A DNA stretch of 50,990 bases from DATFAS01 sp035254305. GTDB taxonomy: Bacteria > Bacillota > Bacilli > Aneurinibacillales > RAOX-1. How positions within the stretch are numbered: the stretch's first letter is position 1; every line of letters starts with the position of its first letter. Shown here in pieces: positions 33,866 through 41,790 of this stretch. The notes beneath the pieces are model-generated. The model saw only the letters and a program-made list of their open reading frames with translations, did no database searches and was not told where the DNA came from. The DNA is taken from NCBI GenBank assembly GCA_035254305.1, contig DATFAS010000225.1, positions 1 through 50,990 on the forward strand. The letters run 5' to 3'. The position numbers and the translations under genes were made by a program.

Positions 33866-34426
33866 ATGGTCTCGATCGAAGAAAAGCTCATTAAAAAAAT
33901 AAAAAAAGGGGATCGTGACGCATTTGCCGAACTGGTGGAACTCTACAAGGATAGAGTCTTTCAAGTAACCTTGCGCATGGTTGGCAATACCCAAGAGGCG
34001 GAGGATATCGCACAGGAAACCTTTCTGCGTGTATACTCTAATCTCGAACACTATGATCCAAGCTATAAATTCTCCACTTGGATTTTCCGTATTGCAACGA
34101 ATCTTTCCATTGATCACCTACGTAAAAGAAAACAAACCTATTCTTTGGACAAGGAAATGGAAGGAACGGATGGTCTTGACCTGCATGAGAGGCTTGCGGA
34201 TCCGACCAAAGGACCGGAAGAAATTCTTCTTTCTGGAGAATTGCAAGGTCAGGTCCAAAGTGCCATCGAAACATTATCACCTAAGTACAAATCAATCATG
34301 ATTCTAAGATACCTTGAGGATCTTTCTTTAACTGAAATTAGTGATATCGTGAAGCTACCCATTTCTACCATAAAAACCCGTATTCACAGAGGGAGAGAAG
34401 CGTTAAAGAAAAGGTTAAAACGTTAG
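33866..34426 (+). CDS. sigW: ECF RNA polymerase sigma factor SigW
   Basis: 186 residues. Region 2 has DAFAELVELYKDRVFQVTLR and the -10-binding ETFLRVYSNL; region 4 has LSPKYKSIMILRYLEDLS and ISTIKTRIHRGREALKKRL. SigW controls responses to cell-envelope stress and membrane-active agents. The exact SigW promoter upstream and the RsiW-like anti-sigma gene downstream confirm the identity. Confidence 0.96.
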   Translation: MVSIEEKLIKKIKKGDRDAFAELVELYKDRVFQVTLRMVGNTQEAEDIAQETFLRVYSNLEHYDPSYKFSTWIFRIATNLSIDHLRKRKQTYSLDKEMEGTDGLDLHERLADPTKGPEEILLSGELQGQVQSAIETLSPKYKSIMILRYLEDLSLTEISDIVKLPISTIKTRIHRGREALKKRLKR

Positions 34427-34466
34427 AACGTTAGGGACATCTATAAGGAAAGGAGGACCAAAGAGA

Positions 34467-35078
34467 TTGAATTGCCACCAAGCCAATCGGCTCATCCATG
34501 CGGTCCTTGATGAAGATCATTCATTTCAGGACGAACAGCTTCTTAAGGAGCACTTTCAACATTGTATAGGTTGTAAGGAACACTTTCATTCTCTGCAACA
34601 TACCATCGTCCTTTTGAAAAGCACCTCCCGGTTATGTGCACCAAGTGATTTCACCGAACGTCTAATGGCTAGGCTTCCCCGTGAAACATTCATTCAGATT
34701 TGGGTGAAGAGATTACAACGCCATCCTTTTTTAGTGGCTGCCTCCCTGTTTGTAGTCTTCATGGCAGGAAGTGCTAATTCCTTATGGAGTCAAGATAAAC
34801 AATTTCAGTTGACAGCCTATCAACCTCAGAAGCTAGAAATTGATAAGGATCATAATAAAGTCATTGTTCCGGCTGATCGTGTCGTTCATGGGGATATTGT
34901 GGTTCGTAATGCAGACATTTCTGTCGAAGGACAGGTTCAAGGGAATGTAGTTGCCATTGATGGACATATCTATTTGGCTTCTACAGGCTCTGTTTCAGGA
35001 GATAAGGAAGAAATCAATGAAGTTGTCGAGTGGGTTTGGTATAATCTAAAAAGGGTTGTACATCAGCTTATTTCATAG
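34467..35078 (+). CDS. rsiW: Anti-sigma-W factor RsiW-like protein with zinc-binding domain
   Basis: 203 residues. The cytoplasmic ZAS domain has C3 and the H29-x3-C33-x2-C36 motif (HFQHCIGC) that binds sigma; a membrane helix spans about residues 86-108. The outer part (residues 125-185) has short repeats of the form VHGDIVVRNADISVEGQVQG, like a polymer-forming/bactofilin beta-helix, unlike classic B. subtilis RsiW. It is probably degraded by site-1/RasP proteolysis under stress. Start TTG 34467 after AAAGGAGGACC. Confidence 0.9.
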   Translation: MNCHQANRLIHAVLDEDHSFQDEQLLKEHFQHCIGCKEHFHSLQHTIVLLKSTSRLCAPSDFTERLMARLPRETFIQIWVKRLQRHPFLVAASLFVVFMAGSANSLWSQDKQFQLTAYQPQKLEIDKDHNKVIVPADRVVHGDIVVRNADISVEGQVQGNVVAIDGHIYLASTGSVSGDKEEINEVVEWVWYNLKRVVHQLIS

Positions 35079-35112
35079 GACACGGAAAGCAACCGTGTCT
35101 TTATTTATTTTC
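35079..35112 (+). terminator. Terminator after rsiW
   Basis: GACACGG (35079-35085) pairs with CCGTGTC (35093-35099); TTTATTTATTTT follows. It separates sigW-rsiW from cdaA. Confidence 0.85.
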
Positions 35113-35181
35113 GTGAAAATCTAGAAATATATGGTGTATACTATAACCTAAAGTATACAAGATAGATGGGAGAATCTTTTA

Positions 35182-36003
35182 ATGGGGCCTATAATACCAT
35201 ACTTGGTGGATTACTTGAGTGATGCCATCGATATCCTCCTGGTTACCTATCTAATTTATAAATTACTTATTCTTCTTCGTGGTACCCGAGCGATTCAATT
35301 ATTTCAAGGAATCATCATGATCGTGATCACGTGGCTGCTAAGTACCTACTTTGGGCTTCGAACACTCCAATGGTTGATGTCACAGGCACTCAATATTGGT
35401 GTGGTTGCCATCCTGGTCATTTTCCAGCCCGAATTGCGTCGAGCCTTGGAGCAGTTAGGGAGGGGGAGACTGTTCTCTCGAACTAGCCAGGTAGATGAAC
35501 AAGTCACAGAAGGCGTTGTAACAGATGTAGTGAAATCTATTCAATATATGTCCAAGCGAAGAATTGGTGCACTCATTGTGATTGAGAAGGAAACCGGACT
35601 TTCTGATTATATTGAAACAGGGATTTCCATTGGGGGAAAGGTAAGCTCTGAACTTTTAATCAATATCTTTATTCCCAATACCCCACTACATGATGGAGCA
35701 GTGATTCTACGGCGGGATATCGTCATGGCAGCAAGCTGTTATTTACCTCTATCAGAAAATCCTATGATTAATAAGGAATTAGGAACAAGACATAGAGCAG
35801 GGATTGGTATGAGTGAGGTTTCAGATGCACTATCTGTTATTGTTTCTGAAGAAACGGGACAAGTATCATTAGCCAAAAACAGTGAGCTTTACCGAGACCT
35901 TAATGAGGACCAAATACGAGAGCTTTTGTTGGTGGAATTACAGCCGCCTGTAAAAACAAGTGTCCCACTTTGGCAACGAAGGGGGAAAAAACAAAATGGA
36001 TAA
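35182..36003 (+). CDS. cdaA: Diadenylate cyclase CdaA
   Basis: Makes the essential second messenger c-di-AMP from two ATP. 273 residues: three N-terminal membrane helices, then the DAC domain with TPLHDGAVILRRD (DGA motif) and GTRHRAGIGMSE (RHR motif). It overlaps cdaR by 8 bases. A TATACT about 40 bases upstream could be a -10 box; GTATAC repeats flank it. Confidence 0.97.
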   Translation: MGPIIPYLVDYLSDAIDILLVTYLIYKLLILLRGTRAIQLFQGIIMIVITWLLSTYFGLRTLQWLMSQALNIGVVAILVIFQPELRRALEQLGRGRLFSRTSQVDEQVTEGVVTDVVKSIQYMSKRRIGALIVIEKETGLSDYIETGISIGGKVSSELLINIFIPNTPLHDGAVILRRDIVMAASCYLPLSENPMINKELGTRHRAGIGMSEVSDALSVIVSEETGQVSLAKNSELYRDLNEDQIRELLLVELQPPVKTSVPLWQRRGKKQNG

Positions 36004-37219
36004 ATGGCTGCGAAATAATAATGTGGTGAAAATTATTGCCTTATTGTTAGCCATCGCCCTATGGTTTGTCGTGAAGGGGACGACGACAACGAATCAACCC
36101 TTTAAGCAAACATCTGAAACCTATCGAATTAGTGAAGTAGCTCTAACAGCCAAAGTAGATAAAGACCGATATGCCATTGTGAAATTGCCTAAAACGGTAA
36201 CCTTGGAACTAAAGGGTACACCTTCTGCATTGAGCAGAAATATCTCTCCTTCGGATTATCAGGTTTTTGTAGATTTAACGCAGGTAGAGAAGGGAGCCCA
36301 TACGGTTCCGGTAATGGTAAATGGATTTCCAAGTGATTTAACCGTACAGCCCATCCCGGATAAGGTAGATGTGGTGATGGAAGAAAAGCAAAAAGTAGAA
36401 AAAGAAATTACGATTAAGTATTCAGGAAGTCCGTCTGATGGTTATACCGCTGGTGAGGCGATTCTAAAACCGAAGAAAGTCCATATTACTCTTCCAGAAA
36501 GTGAAATTCAAGATGCGGCTGAAGTACTAGCATCCGTGAACGTGGATGGAGCGAAGGACACAGTGGAACAAACCGTTCCTCTCAAGGTTGTAGATAAAAA
36601 GGGAAATCCATTGGATGCCGAAGTGAATCCAGCTGTTGTTGAGGTGACGGTTCCGATTACAAGTCCGTATAAGGTACTCCCTTTGAAGCTAAGTTATGTG
36701 AACTCTCCACCAGAAGGGATCAGTATTAACGGGATTAACCTAAAAACAGATAAGGTAACAGTATTTGGGCCTAAAGAAGTCATCGACAAAATGACCTATT
36801 ATCCAGGTCCACAAATCGATCTATCAACGATAAAAGAAGATCGTTATATGCAGTTAAAGGTCCCGCTTGTTCCTAATGTGGTAAAAATCGATCCTGATTT
36901 TATTGAGCTAGAAGTTAATGCATCCGCAGCAACGAAAAAAGCATTTAGCAACATTCCAATCGCAATGAATGGCCTTGGACAAGGACTTAAGGCGACATTT
37001 ACCAAACCAGAGAATGGGAAGCTGACCCTTAATTTGAAAGGAACACCTGATCGATTGAAGGATTTAAAAGTAGATGACATTCAATTGTACGTTGATTTGA
37101 GTAATTTGTCTGAAGGAGATCCGGATGTTGCGATTCATATGAATCTACCGCCTTTCATCTCTACTGAGGAAGATCCGAATTCATTACATGCAGTTGTCCA
37201 TATTCAGAAAACATCATAA
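35996..37219 (+). CDS. cdaR: c-di-AMP synthase regulator CdaR (YbbR)
   Basis: 407 residues. One N-terminal membrane helix (KIIALLLAIALWFVV) anchors four extracytoplasmic YbbR repeats of about 80 residues that modulate CdaA. ATG 35996 follows AAGGGGG inside cdaA. cdaA-cdaR-glmM is the conserved order that ties c-di-AMP to cell-wall precursor synthesis. Confidence 0.95.
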   Translation: MDKWLRNNNVVKIIALLLAIALWFVVKGTTTTNQPFKQTSETYRISEVALTAKVDKDRYAIVKLPKTVTLELKGTPSALSRNISPSDYQVFVDLTQVEKGAHTVPVMVNGFPSDLTVQPIPDKVDVVMEEKQKVEKEITIKYSGSPSDGYTAGEAILKPKKVHITLPESEIQDAAEVLASVNVDGAKDTVEQTVPLKVVDKKGNPLDAEVNPAVVEVTVPITSPYKVLPLKLSYVNSPPEGISINGINLKTDKVTVFGPKEVIDKMTYYPGPQIDLSTIKEDRYMQLKVPLVPNVVKIDPDFIELEVNASAATKKAFSNIPIAMNGLGQGLKATFTKPENGKLTLNLKGTPDRLKDLKVDDIQLYVDLSNLSEGDPDVAIHMNLPPFISTEEDPNSLHAVVHIQKTS

Positions 37220-37266
37220 GGGTATAAGGCAAGCAATCGTGGAATAAGGAAAAGGAGAATCAAGTC

Positions 37267-38613
37267 ATGGGAAAATATTTCGGAACAGATGGTGTCAGAG
37301 GCGTAGCTAATAAAGAACTTACCCCTGAACTTAGCTTTAAATTAGGTCGTTGTGGAGGATATGTGTTAACGAAGGACAAAAAGGAAAAACGTCCTAAGGT
37401 ACTCATTGGTCGTGACACACGTATTTCCGGGCATATGCTAGAGGGAGCACTTGTTGCAGGATTATTGTCTATTGGCGTTGAGGTTATGCGTTTAGGGGTT
37501 ATTTCCACTCCAGGAGTTGCCTATCTTACCCGTGCTTTAGGAGCTGATGCGGGGGTTATGATATCTGCCTCTCACAATCCTGTTGCTGATAATGGAATTA
37601 AATTCTTTGGTGGGGATGGATTCAAGCTTTCGGATGAGAAGGAAGCGGAGATTGAAGAGCTTCTAGATGCACCAGATGATACTTTACCACGCCCTGTAGG
37701 TGGGGATATTGGTGCCGTTATGGATTATAAAGAAGGTGGGTTAAAATATATTTCCTACCTAAAAACTACGGTGAAAAATCGTTTTGATGGATTAAAGGTT
37801 GTCCTTGATTGTTCGAATGGAGCTGTGTCCTCTATGGCACCCCAGCTATTCTGTGATTTAGATGCGGATACCATTCTTCTAGCCAATAATCCAGACGGAT
37901 TAAACATAAATGAAGGCTGTGGTTCTACACATCCGGAGAAGCTGCAGCAGGCAGTGATAGAGAATAAAGCAGATCTTGGACTTGCATTCGATGGGGATGC
38001 TGATCGTCTGATCGCCGTGGATGATAAAGGAAACATCGTGGATGGGGATCAAATTATGTTTATTCTCGCTGACGCTATGGCTAGATATCATAAGTTGAAG
38101 CAAAACACAGTCGTTTCTACGGTGATGAGTAATATTGGTTTCTATAAAGCCATTGAACAAGCAGGTATTGAAGCAAAGCAAACAAAGGTTGGAGACCGTT
38201 ATGTGATGGAAGAAATGTTGAAGGGTGGCTACAACCTAGGTGGTGAGCAGTCCGGACATATTATTATGTTGGATTATAATACGACAGGTGATGGAATGCT
38301 TACAGCCATCCAATTGTTAGATGTTCTTAAAGCAGAAGGAAAATCTATTTCTCAATTAGCTTCAAGAATGAGGCAATATCCTCAGATCCTCATTAATGTA
38401 CGCGTGATTGATAAATCAAAGTTAGAGGGTAATGAAAAAATTACGGAAGCTATTCAGGAAGTTGAGGCATTGCTTGGAGATAGTGGACGTGTATTAGTTC
38501 GTCCTTCAGGTACAGAGCCGATTGTTCGAGTGATGGCGGAAGGTCCAGATGAAGAAGAATTACAGCAATTTGTGGATAAGATTGTAGAAGTTGTGAAAGC
38601 TGAACTCGTATAG
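37267..38613 (+). CDS. glmM: Phosphoglucosamine mutase
   Basis: Converts glucosamine-6-P to glucosamine-1-P. 448 residues. The phosphoserine loop is ISASHNPVADNG (Ser ~100), metal loop DGDADR, sugar-binding GGEQSGHI and phosphate-binding RPSGTEPIVRV. Normal length. In related bacteria GlmM also inhibits CdaA. Ribosome site AAAAGGAGAATCAAGTC. Confidence 0.97.
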   Translation: MGKYFGTDGVRGVANKELTPELSFKLGRCGGYVLTKDKKEKRPKVLIGRDTRISGHMLEGALVAGLLSIGVEVMRLGVISTPGVAYLTRALGADAGVMISASHNPVADNGIKFFGGDGFKLSDEKEAEIEELLDAPDDTLPRPVGGDIGAVMDYKEGGLKYISYLKTTVKNRFDGLKVVLDCSNGAVSSMAPQLFCDLDADTILLANNPDGLNINEGCGSTHPEKLQQAVIENKADLGLAFDGDADRLIAVDDKGNIVDGDQIMFILADAMARYHKLKQNTVVSTVMSNIGFYKAIEQAGIEAKQTKVGDRYVMEEMLKGGYNLGGEQSGHIIMLDYNTTGDGMLTAIQLLDVLKAEGKSISQLASRMRQYPQILINVRVIDKSKLEGNEKITEAIQEVEALLGDSGRVLVRPSGTEPIVRVMAEGPDEEELQQFVDKIVEVVKAELV

Positions 38614-38637
38614 TAAAGACTCGTAATGAAAGTTTAC

Positions 38638-38680
38638 ATCGCCTGAATACAATAAATTTGGGCGGTGCCTTTTTATTTTT
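38638..38680 (+). terminator. Probable terminator after glmM
   Basis: ATCGCC (38638-38643) pairs with GGCGGT (38661-38666) around a 17-base loop, followed by a TTTTTATTTTT tract. Moderate strength. Confidence 0.55.
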
Positions 38681-38731
38681 GGGGGAATGTGGAAGGATAT
38701 AAGGAGAAGAATGGATGAGGAGAGTGGAATA

Positions 38732-38983
38732 ATGCTAAACCAATTTATGGATCGCAAAATCACTGTTTACTATTCAGATGGTAGCAAGCTTCTATCTAAT
38801 ACTGGAATGTTAATCCAATATGATGCCAAGCATGGAATCATTAAGCTGGATGTAAATAAGAAAGATATCTTGTTTCCTCTCTGCTCGATAACCAAGATAG
38901 AGATTGTAGAGCTTGAACAGCCGGTTAGCTATGATCCTGAGGCGATCGAGTCGTATGAACATAGAGGTCATGATTATTGGTAA
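38732..38983 (+). CDS. Small hypothetical protein, possible beta-barrel
   Basis: 83 residues from ATG 38732; in-frame starts at 38687 and 38711 would lengthen it. Strand-rich pattern DRKITVYYSDGSKLLSN, HGIIKLDVNKKDILFPL, ITKIEIVEL, then an acidic tail. No signal. It resembles small SH3/Sm-like barrels but I do not recognise the family. Lies between glmM and the glmS ribozyme. Confidence 0.55.
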   Translation: MLNQFMDRKITVYYSDGSKLLSNTGMLIQYDAKHGIIKLDVNKKDILFPLCSITKIEIVELEQPVSYDPEAIESYEHRGHDYW

Positions 38984-39043
38984 AAGAGTCCAGCGGATAG
39001 ATTTGTCACAAAAATCCCCCTCCTTCATATCATGAGAAATGAA

Positions 39044-39073
39044 TTGTAATGGAAGTGATAGCTGTGTTAATAT
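39044..39073 (+). promoter_or_regulatory. Possible glmS promoter
   Basis: TTGTAA (39044-39049), 18-base spacer, TAATAT (39068-39073), about 55 bases before the ribozyme cleavage site. It is flanked by the 9-base inverted repeat CCTCCTTCA (39019-39027) and TGAAGGAGG (39083-39091). Confidence 0.45.
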
Positions 39074-39118
39074 AACCTTTATTGAAGGAGGTGGATCATA
39101 CATTATTCGTTAGTAGGA

Positions 39119-39296
39119 AAATGAAAAGCGCCAGAACTATTACCTTTGAATCCAAACCAAGGGTCTAAATAGTTGACGAGGAGGAGGTTTATCGATGATC
39201 TTCGGCGGATGCCTCCCGGTCACCAATCGCAGCCGACAAGTGAAGTGACAAAACAGAAGGGCGACCTTCTGAACAATAACTTCGCAGCGATTACCT
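39119..39296 (+). ncRNA. glmS glucosamine-6-phosphate-activated ribozyme
   Basis: The core is unmistakable: AGCGCCAGAACT at 39127 (cleavage between A39127 and G39128), GACGAGGAGGAGGTTTATCG, TTCGGCGGATGCCTCCCGG, GCAGCCGACAAG, and the CAGAAGG...CCTTCTG hairpin with a closing AATCGC/GCGATT pair. It self-cleaves when glucosamine-6-P binds, lowering GlmS synthesis. Located about 80 bases before glmS. Confidence 0.95.
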
Positions 39297-39314
39297 TATT
39301 TAACATCATAGAAT

Positions 39315-39365
39315 GACGGGGATTCTCCCGTCCTGGGAATCAGTCCCTCGTCTTTTAAGGGGAGA
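39315..39365 (+). promoter_or_regulatory. Alternative hairpins between the ribozyme and glmS
   Basis: GACGGG (39315-39320) can pair with CCCGTC (39327-39332), or with CCC.CGTC (39345-39352) enclosing GATTC/GAATC. TCTCCC (39324-39329) can also pair with GGGAGA (39360-39365), the glmS ribosome site. These pairings exclude each other. A regulatory role is only inferred. Confidence 0.35.
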
Positions 39366-39375
39366 GAATAGAAAT

Positions 39376-41208
39376 ATGTGCGGTATTGTGGGATATATAG
39401 GAGAGAAAGATGCTCAACCGATTCTAATTAATGGATTAAGTAAGCTTGAATATCGTGGCTATGATTCTGCTGGTATTGCAGTCTATAATGGTGAGTCTAT
39501 TCAAGTATCGAAGGCGCAAGGACGTCTAGCTGTCTTAGAAGATTTACTTAGTCAGAGCCCTATCCAAGGCTCAATAGGAATCGGGCATACACGTTGGGCT
39601 ACTCATGGTCGTCCATCGAACGAAAACTCACATCCTCATACAGATAGTTCTAGGAAATTCGCTGTTGTTCACAACGGGATTATTGAAAACTATTTGGATC
39701 TTAAAGAAGAATTGGTAGCGAAAGGTGTAAGCTTTACTTCAGAAACGGACACAGAAGTGATTGCTCACCTCATAGCTGATATGTATGATGGAGATCTTGT
39801 ATCGACCGTTAGGAAAGCTGTGCGAAGAATGCGTGGAGCTTATGCTTTAGGCGTAGTCACTGAGTATGAACCTGATAAATTAGTGGCTGTTCGTTTGGCG
39901 AGTCCGTTGATTGTTGGTGTTGGGGAAAATGGAAATTTCATTGGTTCGGATATCCCAGCTATTCTTGAATACACAAGAGATATCTATATCATCAATGATG
40001 GTGAAATGGCTGTTCTCACACAGAATAATGTAGATTTGATGAATGCAGAGACTGGTGAAGCTATCCAGAGAGACATTTTCCGTGTGGAATGGGATCTTGT
40101 GCAAGCAGAGAAGGAAGGCTTCGAACACTTCATGCTTAAAGAGATTTACGAGCAACCACGTGCGTTTCGTAATACAATGGTTGGACGAATCGATGAAACT
40201 GAGAAGAAGGTTGTGCTTGAAGGACTTCAATTAACTCCTGAGAAAATTAAGGGACTAGATAAAATTTTCATCGTTGCATGTGGTACAGCTTACCATGCAG
40301 GTTTAATTGGAAAAAATGTTATTGAGGATCTAGCCCGTATTCCAGTTGAAGTAGAGGTTGCTTCCGAGTTCAGATATCGTCGCCCAATCGTAACGGATAA
40401 GACCCTAGTTATTGTCGTTAGCCAATCTGGTGAAACAGCAGACACACTAGCTGCTCTACGTGAAGGTCAGCGTCTAGGAGCTAAGGTATTAGCGATTACG
40501 AATGTAGTCGGTAGCTCCATCGCCCGTGATGCAGATGATGTGATTGCAACGGTTGCAGGCCCAGAAATTGCTGTTGCTTCAACGAAAGCTTATAGCTCTC
40601 AATTGATTGCCTTCTATCTGTTAGGTATCTATTTTGCTCAGGTTAGAGAAACCATTAGTGAACAAGATCGCAAGGCATTAATTGATGGCTTGAACAAACT
40701 ACCAGAACAAGTAGAAGCTCTTCTTGAACGTGGAGAGGATATTAAAATCTTCTCTGAAACCATCAAAGATTATAAGAGTCTTTTCTTTATCGGAAGAGGA
40801 ATTGACTATGCTGTATCCCTTGAAGGATCACTGAAGTTAAAAGAGATTTCCTACATTCACTCTGAAGCTTACGCTGCAGGTGAGTTGAAGCATGGAACAT
40901 TAGCTCTAATCGAAGAAGGAATTCCAGTAATTGCCCTAGCCACACAAGGAGAATTGTACGAAAAAATGGTTAGCAATATCAAGGAGGTTAAAGCACGTGG
41001 AGCCCACGTTCTAGGAATCTCCCTTGAAGGGGATCAGGAGCTTCAGAAATCTGTTGACGAGGTCGCCTATATTCCAAAAACACTATCTTTGTTAACACCT
41101 GCTCTATCTGTTATTCCATTACAGTTGCTTTCTTACTATACATCTCTTGCTTTAGGTAACGACGTAGATAAACCAAGGAATTTAGCGAAGAGTGTGACGG
41201 TGGAGTAA
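39376..41208 (+). CDS. glmS: Glutamine--fructose-6-phosphate aminotransferase
   Basis: 610 residues; makes glucosamine-6-P for peptidoglycan. Cys after the initiator Met (MCGIVGYIG) is the glutaminase nucleophile; two SIS domains follow (SQSGETADT, and SEAYAAGELKHG). ATG 39376 is chosen because the mature enzyme must begin with Cys; an upstream in-frame start at 39313 would bury it. Controlled by the preceding ribozyme. Confidence 0.98.
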   Translation: MCGIVGYIGEKDAQPILINGLSKLEYRGYDSAGIAVYNGESIQVSKAQGRLAVLEDLLSQSPIQGSIGIGHTRWATHGRPSNENSHPHTDSSRKFAVVHNGIIENYLDLKEELVAKGVSFTSETDTEVIAHLIADMYDGDLVSTVRKAVRRMRGAYALGVVTEYEPDKLVAVRLASPLIVGVGENGNFIGSDIPAILEYTRDIYIINDGEMAVLTQNNVDLMNAETGEAIQRDIFRVEWDLVQAEKEGFEHFMLKEIYEQPRAFRNTMVGRIDETEKKVVLEGLQLTPEKIKGLDKIFIVACGTAYHAGLIGKNVIEDLARIPVEVEVASEFRYRRPIVTDKTLVIVVSQSGETADTLAALREGQRLGAKVLAITNVVGSSIARDADDVIATVAGPEIAVASTKAYSSQLIAFYLLGIYFAQVRETISEQDRKALIDGLNKLPEQVEALLERGEDIKIFSETIKDYKSLFFIGRGIDYAVSLEGSLKLKEISYIHSEAYAAGELKHGTLALIEEGIPVIALATQGELYEKMVSNIKEVKARGAHVLGISLEGDQELQKSVDEVAYIPKTLSLLTPALSVIPLQLLSYYTSLALGNDVDKPRNLAKSVTVE

Positions 41209-41292
41209 AGGGACTGTAGATGGTGTTATAGCAGCTGTAGACACAAAATAAATCATGTAGTCCCGCTTCAAACTTTGTCGTTGAACTAACTA

Positions 41293-41341
41293 AAGACTGG
41301 AAATTCCTAAGCTTGCTGCTGACGGATCTCCAGTCTTTTTT
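41293..41341 (+). terminator. Terminator after glmS
   Basis: AGACTGGA (41294-41301) pairs with TCCAGTCT (41329-41336) around a long loop, followed by TTTTTT. Confidence 0.75.
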
Positions 41342-41790
41342 CATTCAACCCACTACCGCTTCTTGAACAAAAATGCAGGTTTTTACTCAGATTTTTCCTC
41401 TTAAATAAAACCTCAATAAAACCAGTAATCTCAAAGTTTTTACATATAGTATCATCAAACTAACCGGGAGATTGGCTTATTTGATTTGAAATAACAGCAT
41501 AAGCATAATTCGGCCACATATGTATGAATGTTATGGGCCACCTTCTACGATATCCATCATTTCTGGTTCACTTATAATTATTTGAAGTAGTTATCTTATG
41601 GTGGAGTCTATTACAGTACTTTAAGAGATTTAATAGAAATCATTAATATGTTGTATCTGGATATATATCCAATTGCAGGAAAAATGTCAGATAAGGTCGA
41701 ATTAACAAGAGATCACTATTTTGGAATAACCTTTCCAAAAACCAAAAGTATCTGCATATCATATATTTTTTGTTTGGGGGTTACATTTGG
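41342..41790. other. AT-rich spacer before the nuclease gene
   Basis: About 450 bases without a firm gene. A 49-codon frame from ATG 41648 to 41797 (start MLYLDIYPIAGKMSDKVE) overlaps the nuclease start by 7 bases but has no ribosome site. It could be a small coupled gene or a gene fragment. No repeats or promoter are convincing. Confidence 0.35.

Noticed and set aside
35106..35135. SigW-like promoter before cdaA (TGAAAA with 16-base spacer)
   Set aside because: The -10 part reads GTAT instead of CGTA, so it does not fit the consensus seen upstream of sigW.
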